From positions 6,955,985 through 7,019,984 of the forward strand of contig CM041196.1 in assembly GCA_023078555.1 (NCBI GenBank): DNA of 64,000 nt, written 5' to 3'. The first letter of the stretch is position 1; every line of letters starts with the position of its first letter. The notes below the pieces were generated by a model. It saw only the letters and a program-made list of their open reading frames with translations, was not told the DNA's origin and did no database searches. Of this stretch, positions 22,412 to 34,980 are shown one piece after another. The stretch is from Ulva prolifera (Eukaryota > Chlorophyta > Ulvophyceae > Ulvales > Ulvaceae). Both the position numbers and the translations under genes were made by a program.

Positions 22412-24817
22412 ATGGCGGATGGTGAAGTGGCGGAAGAGCCAGCAGTACAGCAGGAACACCGAACGGATATCGCTGGGCCTGATGCTGCTGTCACATCAGA
22501 CGTCTCAGATTCCCAAAGCCGTGAAGAAGCGCCGGATGGAGGCAACGCCCCAATGGAGCCCGACGAAGACCCAGCTGTAGGGACCACGCACTTGGACAAC
22601 TCTACGGAGCAGTGTCATTCAGACGATGCGCCGACAGATGCTCACAGTCCAGCTGGGAGTCCTGCGGAGGGAACACAAGCTATACCAGGTACTCTTACTG
22701 GACCTGCCCCACTGAAACGTGGTGATATTCATTGCATGCATTGGATACCAAAGAGACGCTCGCTGAAGGCCACTGGCTGAGAATCCAAGGTACAATTGGA
22801 AGCGGTCCGAAGGCGAATGTAGCATCGGATAGCAGTGTGCTTGTTAGCAATGCTAAGCACGACCATAACGTACGCGTGAGCTGACGTACTGGGGAATGTG
22901 CAAAACTGATGCCAATACAGTGACCGGAGGTATTGGAGGACTCTGAAGTCTGCCATGCCCCCCCATTGGAAGTGACCCATGCAGGACAGGATTCGCCAGG
23001 AGATGACCCGATTGCTGCAGAGCAAGAACCCACACCTGAGCTTAATACACACCATGATGGCCATGCAGAAGGTCAGATCGGTATAACAGACACTTTGCAG
23101 CAAATTCATCAAGACCATGTAGTCGAGCCCGACAGTTGTAGTGGACCTGCTCCTGGCGCAGAGCAGCCTCAATCTGACACAAACGTCGAACCCGAACCTG
23201 CACCACCATCTCCGGAAGCACCACCCCAAGAAGCACCACCTCCTGCACCACCAACTTCTGAAGCACCTTCCCCCCCAATACCTCCTGAACCTGTCGCTGT
23301 GGACAGCCCAGGGCTTAATGAAGATCACGCGGCTTTGGCCAGTGAGTCAGCTGAAACCATTGGTGCTTTGCCGGGCTGTGAGCTTTCCACCCACCCACCC
23401 AGCACTGTTCAATCCTGGCGCTGCCTCACCTGCACACTTGTTCAATGACTGCTGTATAATGAAGTCTGTCTGCTGCGTGACCGTACTGTGGCTTGTTTTG
23501 CAGCCAAAGTTGGACATGGCAGTGGTTCACCTCCTGCTGGTAGTTCTGCGACAGTGGGTCATGCCACTAGGCCTGTACGCGGCACTCTAGCGAAGCCTAA
23601 CCGTGGATTCCAGGGCTTGTTTGTCACCCGGGGCGGACGCAAAATTCAACCTGAGGAGCTGGTGGAATCAGTGGAAAGGTTGTCCAAGGGTGATCTGTTT
23701 GGGGTTGACATGAAGGAACTTCTGGCGATGTATGCCAATGCTCCAAAGGCTACAACTGCAGTTGGAAAGGCCCAAATCAGCCCAGAAGAGGTATAGCGAC
23801 CTGACCATGGCAGTGAAGCACACGATACACATATGCTCCGGCACTATAAGCATGGGACTCACAGATGTCTTTGTCAATGACAGATGTGGATTGCAGCATA
23901 GTGGATTCGATATCTGCAAAAGCTCTCCAGCATGCATGATTGATTCAGTCGACCTGTGCGGTGGTTGCAGATTGAAAGTATGGTGGAGCGCCTGTACTCC
24001 AGCAAGCCCAAACATGGGATGACATACAAGGCCAGACCGACACCCATGAAAGCAATATATTATATTGAAAATGGTGCACATCTGTCGCGGCTGGAGCCAA
24101 TAGCACCAAAGCCGGCTCAGGAGCGCACTGAATTCATGGTATGCCCCATAAGTACTGTTGTGTTTTTCGACGTTCTCATGGACAGGTGCCTCGGGCGAAA
24201 AATCGGTGCTGTGAAGCGCACCGCATCATTACAGAAGACTTGCTACAGCAATTACACATCTAGCCGCCCAGCGATAGAATTTTGCATTGCATAGCATGTG
24301 GACTGTGTTGTATGTTTGTTGGCGTCGTTGCATCACGGCGCAGAGGCATATTCTGTCTCATGCATATTTGGTGTGTATGTCTGATCCTGCCTTGCCATTG
24401 CCAGGTGCTGCACGATGCATTTTTAATTCAGCTTTACCCAGCTTCACCAGCTTCAGATGCTATCAGCTTGCCCCATTTGCTCTTGTCAGACAATTCGCCA
24501 GGAAACTTGAAGTGACATGCAGTTCTTGTAAAGCTTTGCTTTCTTGACGCTGGCAGAGTTGCATACAGCTACTGTGCTGGTCTAACCCGCAACAAATCGC
24601 AACACAAATCCATTTGAATTCATGGCTGAACACATCAAGTTGGCTGCAGTGTTCGCTGTATGAACGATGCAAGGAGTCCAAGTTGAAGTCGCAGCAAATG
24701 CTTGCAGACAAGTACTTGCAGCCTCTTTGCAAGCCAAAGGTTTACAGTGGACCAGACGGCAAGGCAAAGATAATGGAAATTGCGCAAAAGCTGTTTGCAG
24801 GAGAATCGACCAAGTGA
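22412..24817 (+). CDS. unidentified acidic/proline-rich protein with LYxRxKxSK and ESMVERLY motifs; probably ciliary
   Basis: Start ATG in a strong context (AAACCATGGCG). Exons are 22412 to about 22688 (end uncertain), 22930-23377, 23504-23790, 23971-24138 and 24650-24817; the last four junctions keep phase. The first half is acidic and Pro-rich with low complexity (PAPPSPEAPPQEAPPPAPP). The second half is structured: RGFQGLFVTRGGRKIQPEEL, LFGVDMKELLAMY, IESMVERLYSSKPK, then CSLYERCKESKLKSQQ near the end. Recurrent IExMVxRLY and LYExxKxSKLK motifs occur in flagellum-associated proteins of protists such as trypanosomes, as I recall them. A ciliary role is therefore inference; I know no named family. 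The gene follows the CEP120-like gene on the same strand. The junction of the first two exons does not resolve cleanly and a micro-exon may be missing. Confidence 0.6.
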
Positions 24818-25760
24818 ACAAGTATGTCATGTGGACGTTGCATGTCGTGCTTGTTGGGAAAGGCTGCAAACTCTGTCCGGGTTTCTTTGGGGCAGGCGGT
24901 GCGCTATCTGGCGGGCACCTGCTTCTATCTTCTTTGCGCCACACATGTCCTGATGGGGGGAAAGGAATCATGACCGAAATAGACACCATGAAACAGTGCC
25001 ACTGTTACTCATCCTCGATGCGCCCTGTAAGCCATCCAGACTGGACACTCCAGTGGTGCACTCCACTTCATTTGTCATAGCGCCAGACCCTCAGATGCAA
25101 ATCTCAAACCTCCGACAGCATATACACTAGCACTCAAGGCGCATTAAACGAGCACAGTCACGTTTTTGTGTTTGGAGAGGGGGCCGTGAGACATAAAATT
25201 ACTGGGGACACAACAGTTAGCAAGGGACTGGCGGCTGCGGCTAGAGCTATGCTGGAGTTTGGCCAGAACGCTGCCTCATAAGAGATCTGACAGGCCAGTA
25301 TGACAGCAGTGCTGCATCGATGGCGGCAGTGTGTGCTGTTGCGACTGCTTACTGGCATCTCAGTTTGTGGGCGGCATTGAACCATGAGCAGCGCAAACCT
25401 CGCGAAACCGGGCGGTCACAGGTGCTCATCGCGAATTTAGTGTTGCTGGGACAATTGTGTCCTCTCAGACACACATCCTTCGGAAAGCCGGTACACAATG
25501 CATGATTTCGGGGTTCCTGGGGATTCCCTTACCATCACTGGAGCATAGCTGCAGTCGGTACGTGCATCGACCTGAAGAATGATCACAGCACTTAGACATG
25601 CTCAGCAGATTCCAGATATGTCCGACATCAGATGAATTGTCTTCGGTTTTCAGCACTGGTGCGATAAGTACACGATTTTAAGGATCAGATCATGGTCTTG
25701 CAGCCACATCACAAATGTTACGGATTTTCTCGAAGGTATTATAACTATGGGCAGGGGATG
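24818..25760. other. convergent intergenic region
   Basis: No supported gene. It lies between the 3' ends of the LYxR-motif gene (+) and the Hikeshi gene (-). Confidence 0.5.
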
Positions 25761-26564
25761 CTAGGGCGGCATCTCCTGCCGTGACAAAAAATCGGGATCC
25801 CGACGAAACTTCTCCTGGAAGCGCAAGAACCATTGATCCAGAATGTTATTAGGTACCACGATCTGGTCGTTGTTGAATTTGCCTCCGAAAGACTCAATGA
25901 ATCTAAACAAGTTGTATGCGACACGCTTCGCAAAGTCCTCTCGAGCACCCATCTTGGCACTTTCTTTCGCCTGTAGCTCTGCCACAGGCTCTAGTGAAAC
26001 ACCTGGAATCACAGCATGGATCTGGGCTCATTTGCATGCCATGTTTGTCAACATGATTACTGAACAAACTAAAGGAAAGGTGTTGTTGCATAAATGCATG
26101 CAGAAGAGAAGGAATTCACGAAGAATAACGGCTTCATTTCTCACGACGCAAGATTTTTGTTTGCCACTCACCAGTCTCTTTTATGCATGATTGGGTCGTA
26201 GGACATGCTGAGCAGGGTCAGCAAGCGGCACACCTATCAAAACGGCGCCTGGGGTCCCCTGAACAACCCCTTCTGGAATTTCTGGCCATACCAATGGCAT
26301 GGCTTCGGAGGGATGGGATCCGTGCACGCATCCACGGTATTGCCACTCCCCATTCGCTACCTTGATATATAATCCTAGTCCAAGCGCCGGATCAAGGGCT
26401 CCTGGCGTAGTCAAGAAGAGTGCAACCTCTTTCAAATTCCAAAATTGAGGGGTTACAGTACTCACGACATCCAGAACTGCTTGACTAGGACCAGCGCTCG
26501 TGAATGTCTCTCCTGGAATTGGATACGAATGGCCAATGAAGCAAACCGCGAAAGGGGCTGGCAT
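25761..26564 (-). CDS. HIKESHI: Hikeshi / OPI10 family protein
   Basis: Exons (minus) 26564-26234 and 26002-25761, joined in phase 1, give 190 residues (human 197). The N-terminal domain reads PFAVCFIGHSYPIP, then VALFLTTPGALDPALGLGLY and WQYRGCVHGSHPSEAMPL. The exon junction makes AVLIGVSLEPVAEL, matching the family's AQIGISVELLDS region. The C-terminal helices (AYNLFRFIESF, IVVPNNILDQWFLRFQEKFRRDP) match the family's VVLKWYENFQRRLAQNP end. Hikeshi imports Hsp70 into the nucleus during heat stress; yeast OPI10 shares the fold. It is not next to the Hsp70-domain gene at 59 kb, so no cluster is implied. The ATG at 26564 is the first in frame. Confidence 0.88.
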
Positions 26565-27883
26565 GACAGCTGCTTATGAACGATGTTCGCTCTCTATTCA
26601 GTCAAGAACTTGAAAAACTTGCGAAATTGTCAACGAGGAACCATGCAATGTGATTGATGATCCTGTAAATCCCTGCAACGGAAACGAAGCGATTCTTCTA
26701 GGAAAATTTGGGCCACGCTGATCACCAGCGTCCAGTGCGCCAGCAAAGTAGATTGTCAATCGTTCAGTGTCTTCAAACGAGAAGGTGCGGTGGACAATGC
26801 GAGTCTGCACTGAATGACGCGGACGCACCCCATCGCCACTCGGCGCGGCTGCGGACACCATCCACCGGAGTTGGCACTGTTGCAAATCCGATGCGTGACC
26901 CAAGTGAGGGCTACCACGAGTAAGGGCTGCCACTTAAGTAGCACTTTATACGCGTCCCATCCTCATCAATTGACAATTGTCCCTCCGGGGTTGTAGCACA
27001 GAAAGGGCAGACGGAGACATGCATCTGCAGTGCATGCTGCCTCGCACTCGCTTCACGTCCAATTTTTCTTACATGTCTCTCATAGAACATAGACGGAAGC
27101 TACTGCTAAAATGTAGGATCCCGTCTTGAGTAGGCCAAACAGATGAACTGGTATACTGCATTTGGATACGTGATGGCAGCATCTTCTCAGCAACAGCAAC
27201 AAGATTCATTTGGCCGTCGCTGCTTGATTGACAATTGAGATTGTGAGAACATCAAGCTTTGCAACGACGTGTGGCTTGGATTAGTCCCTCGTGGCGTATA
27301 TGTCACTATCCCGGTGGATGGCTATGCAGATCTGCTTCATAACGTACATCACGTTGATCGCAGAAACAGCCGTACAGAGCAGCAGTCATGGAAACACGCA
27401 TACACTGAAGGCAGTGCAATCGCCACCCTACTCAAAGGAATGTATGGGACAAGATTGAGGTATACATACAGGAACTAGTCATTGCATGCAAGCTGACAAT
27501 TCAAAACTCGCATTGCGTTGCTCCAGCAACCAATCTTATCAACAGCAGGCATGAATCACCTGTTACGAGTGCACCGTGTACGTCTCGCCATAGGAACGTG
27601 CATCACTTGCTACCGGCCAACTCATCGACGAGGCAACTGAGCTTGGAACACAAATAGAGTACAAGCTACACCCTAAGCCCATACTCCTCCAATGTAAAAG
27701 AACAAAAAATTTGCAAGCTGGTTGCGCAGCTAATTCGTTCGTTTGGCGCAATGCAGTGGCCTGTAGGCCAGAGCAGTCCCGCATGAGGCGAAACAGGGCC
27801 ATGAAACCACACCCGTATGAACATAGACACACGTCACTGAATCACCTACATCTCGACAACACAAGCCCTGGGGACTCCCTCAT
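26565..27883. other. intergenic, Hikeshi to SAP-domain gene
   Basis: No supported gene. A minus-strand frame at 26598-26933 (111 codons) lies just upstream of Hikeshi and may be 5' UTR or chance; it resembles nothing I know. Confidence 0.45.
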
Positions 27884-30800
27884 TCAGGGCCGCTTCCGCT
27901 GGCACGCCATCATAGCAGCCCGCGGCTGCACTGAAGGCGTCCGAAGGGCGCCAACAGTGGACTTGGTCTTCGGAGGGGCCTTCTGGGCCATGGGACTGGC
28001 CATGTAAGGGCTCAGTCCAGAAACCCTGCTGCCAGCTGGACCTTGAGCAATCGCTACGCCCTCGTCACCACCCTTGCGCCGCGACGAGGCCGCAGCACCC
28101 ACAGCTTCAGCAGCTGCTGCCGACGGCCCTGCTCCGGCGCCATGAACTGAGGGTGGACCGGCAGAGGGCCCGGTGACTGTGTGTGGCCTGGCCACATCAC
28201 CTCTCAAGGCGGCGTCCGCACGTGTACTGGACCCAGCGGCGGTACCTGCACCCCCCCTTCTCGCCGGTTCTGGGGAGTAGCTGCGCAGTGCGTCTCGCGG
28301 CAGCGGGCTCCGGCTCAGAGCACGGCGCTGCGTGGCGCCCGCTACACGGCCCCGCTGCCGCTCAGCCGCATCCGCCGTACGGCCGCTCATCTCATCCCCG
28401 ACCTGGCCGCCCGCGGCCGCAGCCGCCATGGCGGCAGCACGCTCAGCCAGCAGAAACTGGTCCACCGACTTAGATAGAGCGCCGCTGTCCATCTGCGACG
28501 AGCTGCCTGTGCGCAGCACGCCGCCGCGCAGAGGCACATCCGCACTCATGCCAGAGCTGCTGCGCCCGCCGAGCGCAAGCACCTGCATCGACTCCTCCAA
28601 GCAGCCGAGCTCGAGGCTGCGCTCATGCATCCACCCCTCAGTCACCAGCTGCCGCTCGGACCGCCGCTGGCGCACCGCCGGGCACGTCTGCATCAGCTGC
28701 TGAAGGGAGAGCAAAGACTCCATCACCGGAGGTGCTTCCCTGTCTGCGTCGGCCGAGCCGCTGCCAGCGCCAGACACAGGCAGCAACTCGCTAATGCTGG
28801 CCTCCTGTGTTCGCCCAGCACTCTGTAGCTGACTGACGCATGCAAACTCGATGCTGTGCTCTGCTTCACTGCTGTGGCGCGGCAGCTTGTAAGAGTACGC
28901 CTGCATCTCATCCTGCCGGTTCACATGCATGTCGACGTCTTCGTCATCCGAGCCCGACATGTTGTCCACATCGCTGCTGAATCGTGGCGGCTGCAACCGC
29001 CGGAGCACCGAGTCCAGCTCAACCTGCTTCTGCTCTTCGGGGAGGGGCGCTGCGGCCGCGACAGGCGCCTGCCCGCGCAGGCGGGGGTCAGACGTGTCCG
29101 TCGCGGACTGCGTCGGCCGGGTCCGGGCCTGGCCAGCGTTCTGGATCGCATGCACGATCTGGGACGGGCTCTTCCGCCGGCGCGCGGAAGGCTTCGACGG
29201 TGTGCGGTCCCGCGTCCTCACTGCAGAGGACTGCCCTGCGGCGCGCTGCGGCTCAGAAGTCGACACAGAGCCGCTGCTGGACGATGACTGCAGTGCTGGC
29301 ACGGCAAAATCCTTCGTAGGGACACGCCGCGGCCGGCCGGTGGCCGGCGCTGTGGGTGGTCGCGGAGCTGGCACAGAGCGGTCAAGCGATTGCGTGCCTG
29401 CCGGGCGCGCTGGCGTGGTGCCAGCTGTAGGAAGCCGTCCGGAGTCTGCCGCGGCATCGGAAGGCTGCAGTGGCAGTGTGGGGCTGGCGTTCATGCTGGG
29501 AGACGCACACTGCAGCGGCGGCGATGGCGAGCCTGTCAGGTCAATGACACTCGTTGCGGCGAGGAGCGCAATCGGGGAGTCTTGCACGTGAGTTGCGCCA
29601 TGGACTGCGGGGTTGCCATCGCCCCGGGGGTGGTGTGCAGGCGCGCCAGCATGTGGGGGCGACGGTGTCGAGCCGCTGGCCCTGCCTGTCTCCACAGATG
29701 GGCTTGTAGCCTGGCGACGGGCGAGGCGAGCTGCAGGATCAGGGACTGACCCGGTGTGCTGTAGACCTCCTTGAGGCATGCGCGAGGTGCGAGAAGGCGT
29801 CTGTGAGGCAGACTTCGACCTGGCCAGTGCCAGCGGCGGCGCTGTGCTGTTCGCAGGCGCTGGAGGGCGCCCTGTGCTGGTCATCTGCTGAATTTGCTGG
29901 TGCAGGGCGGCTGACTGTGCATGATTCACAGCAGCGGCCTGCATGGCCGCCACCTGGGCGACTTCCAGGGTGTGCTTGGCCACTGCTGCATCATAGGCGG
30001 CCCGCTGATCTGCAGCTGAGGTTGGTCTCTTGCCTCGGGTGCTCAGGATGGTACGGGGATCCAGATGCGTGCCTGTGCGTCGAGAGCGCTCAGAGCGCTT
30101 TGAGAGGTGATGAGGGACGGGCGAAAGGGCCACAGGTGTGCCCTTGGCCTGAGCCTGCTTTTTGGACTTCGAAGCAGACCTGGGAGTTGATGTGTGGGCC
30201 AGGGCTTTCTCCAGAGAGGTGGTGGCCGCATCAGAGACGTGATTGGTCAAAGGCGGGCTCGAAGATGAAGACAACTGGTGCTGCAGATGTGGAGGAGGAG
30301 CGGGCACCGAGCGCACCCGACCATGCGATCGGGTTTGCTTCAAACGCTGAAGAGCAGCTGCAGTGCTGGGCATATCGGCTATGCACTGTGCTGGGCTCGC
30401 GGAAACTTGCGCCCCCGCTGTGATGTCAGCGAGCGGGGTGGCAGAGCTGGCATGTTCAGCTTGGTCACGAGAAGAACGCACAGGTTGCGAATTCTTAGAG
30501 TAACGGTGTTCAACGCGACTGATCTTCGGTGCGCCAGGGGCCTGTCGTCGTGATTTGCATGGCGTTGAGGCTGCCTTTCCAAGCTTGTGGGGAGTGTGCT
30601 TTAGGTGCGCCGGAGGAGCAGGAGGCACGACATGGACTGCAGGGGTGGTGCCAGTTGCCCTTGAAGTGGCCGGAGAATCATATAAGTCAGTAGGAGATAG
30701 AGCACCCGGAGTGAAGTACTGTGTCATTGTACCTGCGGAGACTACTACTGTCACAGCTAGGTGTTTCAACTACGGGGCACTAGGGACAAAATCAGAATCA

Positions 30801-31316
30801 GCGTACTCGCACGGGCTTGTTGTGGAGTTGCGTTGACCACATCCAGTGTTTGCTCCATCTCTGACTTGCCTCGGCCGGCACGCTGCTGCGTCGCTGGCTT
30901 GTGCTCTTTGCGCACGGCCTCGTGTTGCACAACCCCGTCAGTGTCATTCATGACATGAAGAGCAGCTCTCCTGCGACGAGCATTACTACCTGAGACTTCC
31001 GGTTTGGATACCATGGTGTTTGTACTGGGGCTCTCTGGGGCGCAGTTTTCCGGCTGGTCGCCAGAGCTAGTGCCGGCCGATGACGGGGGGGTGTATCCTT
31101 CGGCGAGCAGCTTATTCATTATTTCATCACTTCTGATATTGGCCTGCACGTCGCACATCGTGCCCACCATCGAAGGGCAAAATTTGGCCAATGACTGATA
31201 GCGCGATCCAGGACTGGCCCTCGGAAGCTGGAGCGCGATAGGGGCGGTACCTTGATCCCCCATTCCTTAGCTATTTGCTGCAGCTCTTTTCGACTCTGAT
31301 GCTTCAGATAATCCAT
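27884..31316 (-). CDS. SAP-domain protein with long disordered tail (NuSAP-like N-terminus)
   Basis: Exons (minus) 31316-31252 plus 31251 as last base, 31143-30807 and 30732-27884 keep phase (0, then 1) and give 1083 residues. Residues 1-36 form a SAP motif split by the first intron: MDYLKHQSRKELQQIAKEWG, then IKANIRSDEIMNKLL. This closely resembles the SAP of nucleolar and spindle-associated protein NuSAP (LKYSDLQNLAKSLGLRAN). SAP motifs bind A/T-rich chromosomal DNA. The remainder is disordered, rich in Ser, Pro, Ala and Arg, with basic patches (KSKKQAQAKG, RKSPS) and MTQYFTPGALSP at the start of exon 3. A nuclear or spindle-microtubule role is inference. The large exon alone could be mistaken for a separate gene, but its first in-frame ATG lies inside the intron acceptor region and phase fits splicing to the SAP exon. 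Confidence 0.72.
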
Positions 31317-34069
31317 CGCTGGCGAAATGCTGCCTGTGAAACGTCCTCAGAGTCAACAACTGTCCGACAGGCTACGCATGAGGAAACGAAAGCCGAAAGC
31401 TCTAAAATTCAGGAAGATGATTCTTCACTGCGTCAAGTGGGATTGCGCAGAGATGTCATCTCCGCATGCACTGCACAGGGAGGCTGGAAGGAGTAACGAT
31501 GCCTACCTCCGCCGTTGGCACATATCCTGAATAGTTTGGTTGACAAACAGCATGGTTTGGTTCATGCTGTGAGCATAGGGGGGTCCTCTGCGTGACGAGC
31601 CTTGCTTTCATCATAACGCGCAGACCGAGAGTTCACGCGGTGGCGTGGGGTGCGCGTCCCTGTCATCCTCGCTTCGGATTCGTCTGGTTATATAGTGTCT
31701 ATAAATATTTGACAGAGACATATGCAGCCCAACTTCGTAAGCAATCAGCACATGGACTGTTCCTGGAAACAGAATGATATGGGGCGCAAAGGCCCAACCA
31801 CAGTGTGTGGCAGTAAGCGCAGTGCTCTTCCACGTACACGCAGCGAATAATCGTCTTGTGGGTGAGACCGCGATTTAGGTAATGTTGCGTTTCAAGTGAT
31901 GGCTTCTATCGTGACTTTGTGTACGAAGCAGCCGCGTCGCGGCTCGTTGTGTTGCGCGCTGTACATTCAATACACAGTGGACGGGTCAAATGGGCGTGTA
32001 TGGCCGATCACTGTACATTGCTGACGCCCGACATCGCCGGCAAAGTGTGTAATGAACATTCATGCAGCAGCGCTCCAGAGTTTACGTTTTTGACACCCAG
32101 GCGACCGTTTGGTTTTCAGTAATTGCGATATTGTTTAGACACATAGACCCATCAGATGACACTTGAACTGTGATGCTGTTTGTGCGCGAATGCATCACCC
32201 TGATAACACGCACGACAGTTGTGCTCATGCAGATGATGACAAGCCACGTCAGTCACGTGAGCTTGACTGAGCTAGACTGCATGGATGCAATTACCGTCCA
32301 GATCTGTGAATTGTCCACTGACGAATGCCGTATTCCAACCCACATCAGATAAACAACTAACATGTTCTTGGCTCCGTTGCAGCGGTTCGTCAGTGCAGCC
32401 AATTGCGCCATGAGGAAGAACCCAACACGAGTCCAGATGCAAAAGCTCTTCCCTGCATTGATGTAAGGCTGACCAGCCAGATCATTGAGATGACATCTGC
32501 ATATGTTCATCACTTGACTGCCCTCGAGCTTGCAGATGCCAAGCAGGCGCCAGGTGTATGTTGTGTGTGGCCAGGTGTGCTTTGTGTCCATGCTGCCTGT
32601 ACGTACACAGACCAAAGGCCGCGGCCGGAGGCGCAAGTTACATACACACACACGTCTTAGCTGCCACATGCAACCGATAGTGGCTTACAAGGGTCTGAAG
32701 CGTTGTGAACCTGGCAGCCACATCTTGTGATAGTGCCGGTGAACATCCAATGAATCCTGCAGCCCATGGGCTGGTAGGTCTTGACAAGTCCGCCTGCATG
32801 AGCCACTTCATCCGCAGGGCACCAATTTGTCTGTTCCAGTGTCAAGGTGTTCCCTCACTAGAACAGGTCTGTTCTTGGCAGTTTGTGACGTATCTTGGAG
32901 GTCGTGCAGGCCCTGCCGCCCTGCCAGTTGCTCGGTTTGCTTTGAATCATTGAAAGCAGTGACTCTGCAGAACACGACTTCAGGCCGGCCTTGAGTCAAA
33001 AGGTCAAAGTCGGACACACAGGCAGCATCGCAGTGACCGCACAGGACTGCAACACACCCAAGCCACACAGCTGGCGCCATGAGTCATGAGAGCACCGGTC
33101 AACCAGATGAGAGGCACAGCAGCATCTACTGTCAGACACAGCCGGATCTACTGTCAGCATTCTGCTTATGTGTCCAGGGAACATCAGCAGTGCCGGCTTA
33201 TGATGAACCATGGAGGGCATCGTGGCAGCATGTGTGGATTGGAGCTGGTGGGGATTATGCTGCTGGGCAGTCAGCTGTTGGCAGTGGGATGCTGCAGCTG
33301 GGTGTACAGGGCCCGATCTCATAGAACAATTCTGAATATCCAGGTCGATGTTTTGGGTGGCAGCCCTGAAAAATGCTGTAAAGCGACCCAACGCTGGTGT
33401 ACACTTCACTGCCCAGCCTGAAGCTCACAAGTACCAACACGCTCTGCGCCTGCCAGGCTGCTCTGCACTGCTCTCACATCTTCAACGCCCCTACGTCGCA
33501 GTTTCATGGAGTTGATGCAGCAGGGGCGGCGTCAAGCATGCAAGGTACGCCAATGAGACGACGATGCATGAGGTTAGAGGGTGGCAGGCATCGTGACAAT
33601 GCAGTGGTGTTGCGGTTATGCCACTGGATCGTCCAGGCTCGCATCACTGGCACACGGCGGCAATGTGTCCAAGTATCAGCTCAGCTCGCTCAATTAGCCT
33701 CGGAGAGTTTTGGACTACGCCTTGACTCAAACTCAGTCTTCAATCTCTGATACGCTACCCGAGCTTGAGTCCATCATGCTGCGGTCGAGAGTCAGACAAA
33801 CAAATAACAGGAGCTGAGCTGGCGCTCTGGTGGCCGTGGTGGCCCGGGACTGTGAATCTGGCAATGCCCTGAAAGATCTCGTGACTTCAGGCGCTCGCAG
33901 CTCCAGGCGGTCTGCAGAGTGACAACTGAGTTGCTTTTGCTGATGTCCTTGTGTACTACGTGTACGTGACCACCTCGCTCAGCACAGGAGGAGGCCCTGT
34001 GAGTTGCATACGGTCGTCTAAGGGGGGTTTCCAGGTGGTTTACCCCTTCGGCATATGTGGTCCCATTAA
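31317..34069. other. gene-poor region with a weak minus-strand candidate
   Basis: No gene can be supported. A minus-strand frame at 33080-32808 starts with a signal-peptide-like segment (MAPAVWLGCVAVLCGHCDA). Further minus-strand frames near 32820-32660 and 32520-32330 have protein-like stretches (for example PWAAGFIGCSPALSQDVAAR), but no consistent splice phase links them. Confidence 0.35.
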
Positions 34070-34123
34070 CTCGGAGTTGTCAATGTCCAATAGGATACGG
34101 CTCAGTAAACTCAGATTTACTTT
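34070..34123 (-). repeat. interspersed repeat, copy B
   Basis: A 54-bp stretch which in reverse complement matches 57400-57453 with about one mismatch and one single-base indel. The shared core on the minus strand runs from an AAAGTAAA-like start through TTTACTGAGCCGTATCC to GACAACTCCGAG. Too short to classify; no flanking transposase or terminal repeat was recognised. Confidence 0.65.
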
Positions 34124-34980
34124 GCTTTACCTGCATGTCTTCAGAGGACAAGTGCAGCGGGGCAGGCAGCACCACAAACACAGTGAGCATCGCAAGAGTA
34201 CGATCACCGACCCAGCCCGGCACACCTACACCACAGCCGCAACCAGCGCAAGCAGAACCCGCCTGTACGTGCGCCACGTGAGCTTCTGGAGGCTTGGACC
34301 GGCAGCTCCAGGTGGTTTCCCAGAGGCAGCGGTGGCTGGACGCTGTAGCTGTGCCAGATCACATCGCATTCTTCAGGCAATCTGTGGCCATGCTGATGGA
34401 GGACTGCGGATCAGCGCAACTGCCGGCTGAGTCAGATGCCTTTTGAGCTGGTCTTAAATGGAGCTCGAGCTAGTCTTAAGGGGTCTTCTTTTGGGATGGC
34501 CCATCGTGGGAGGTGTCTTATCAAGAAGCGGCCTTGGACAGGCAGCCCCTTTTATCAACCCCTTCAATGACCTCTGTGTCACGATGCTGTGTACCTGCTG
34601 TTCCACACTTGTATACATCTCCTACACTGCAGCAGGTGCACAATGCCCGGTCGTTCGTTGCAGGATCCTCCGGAACAGGGTGAGGTGTGGAACAGGTCAG
34701 GTCTGACAGCTGTGCAAGCCTCTGCTTAGCTCACACACTCCTGAAAATGACTTGACACAGTTCTCAGGCTGTCATATACTGCACACGGAGCTGAATTGAG
34801 GCGTTGTTAGTACATGGTAGGTCTAGATAGCTGTCAGACAGGTGAAGCAGATGGCAAGGCTGGTCGAGCCGGTGGAGCCGGCAGCCGGTGGAGCCGGGAG
34901 TGGTGGGGGAAGGCATGTATGTGTTATTCTGGTTGTGCGTGTGCTCTTCACATAGCTTGATTCAATGGGTCATTGCCATT
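34124..34980. other. no gene recognised
   Basis: Only short frames. A short tandem of GAGCCGGTG/GAGCCGGCAG units occurs at about 34868-34900. Confidence 0.5.
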
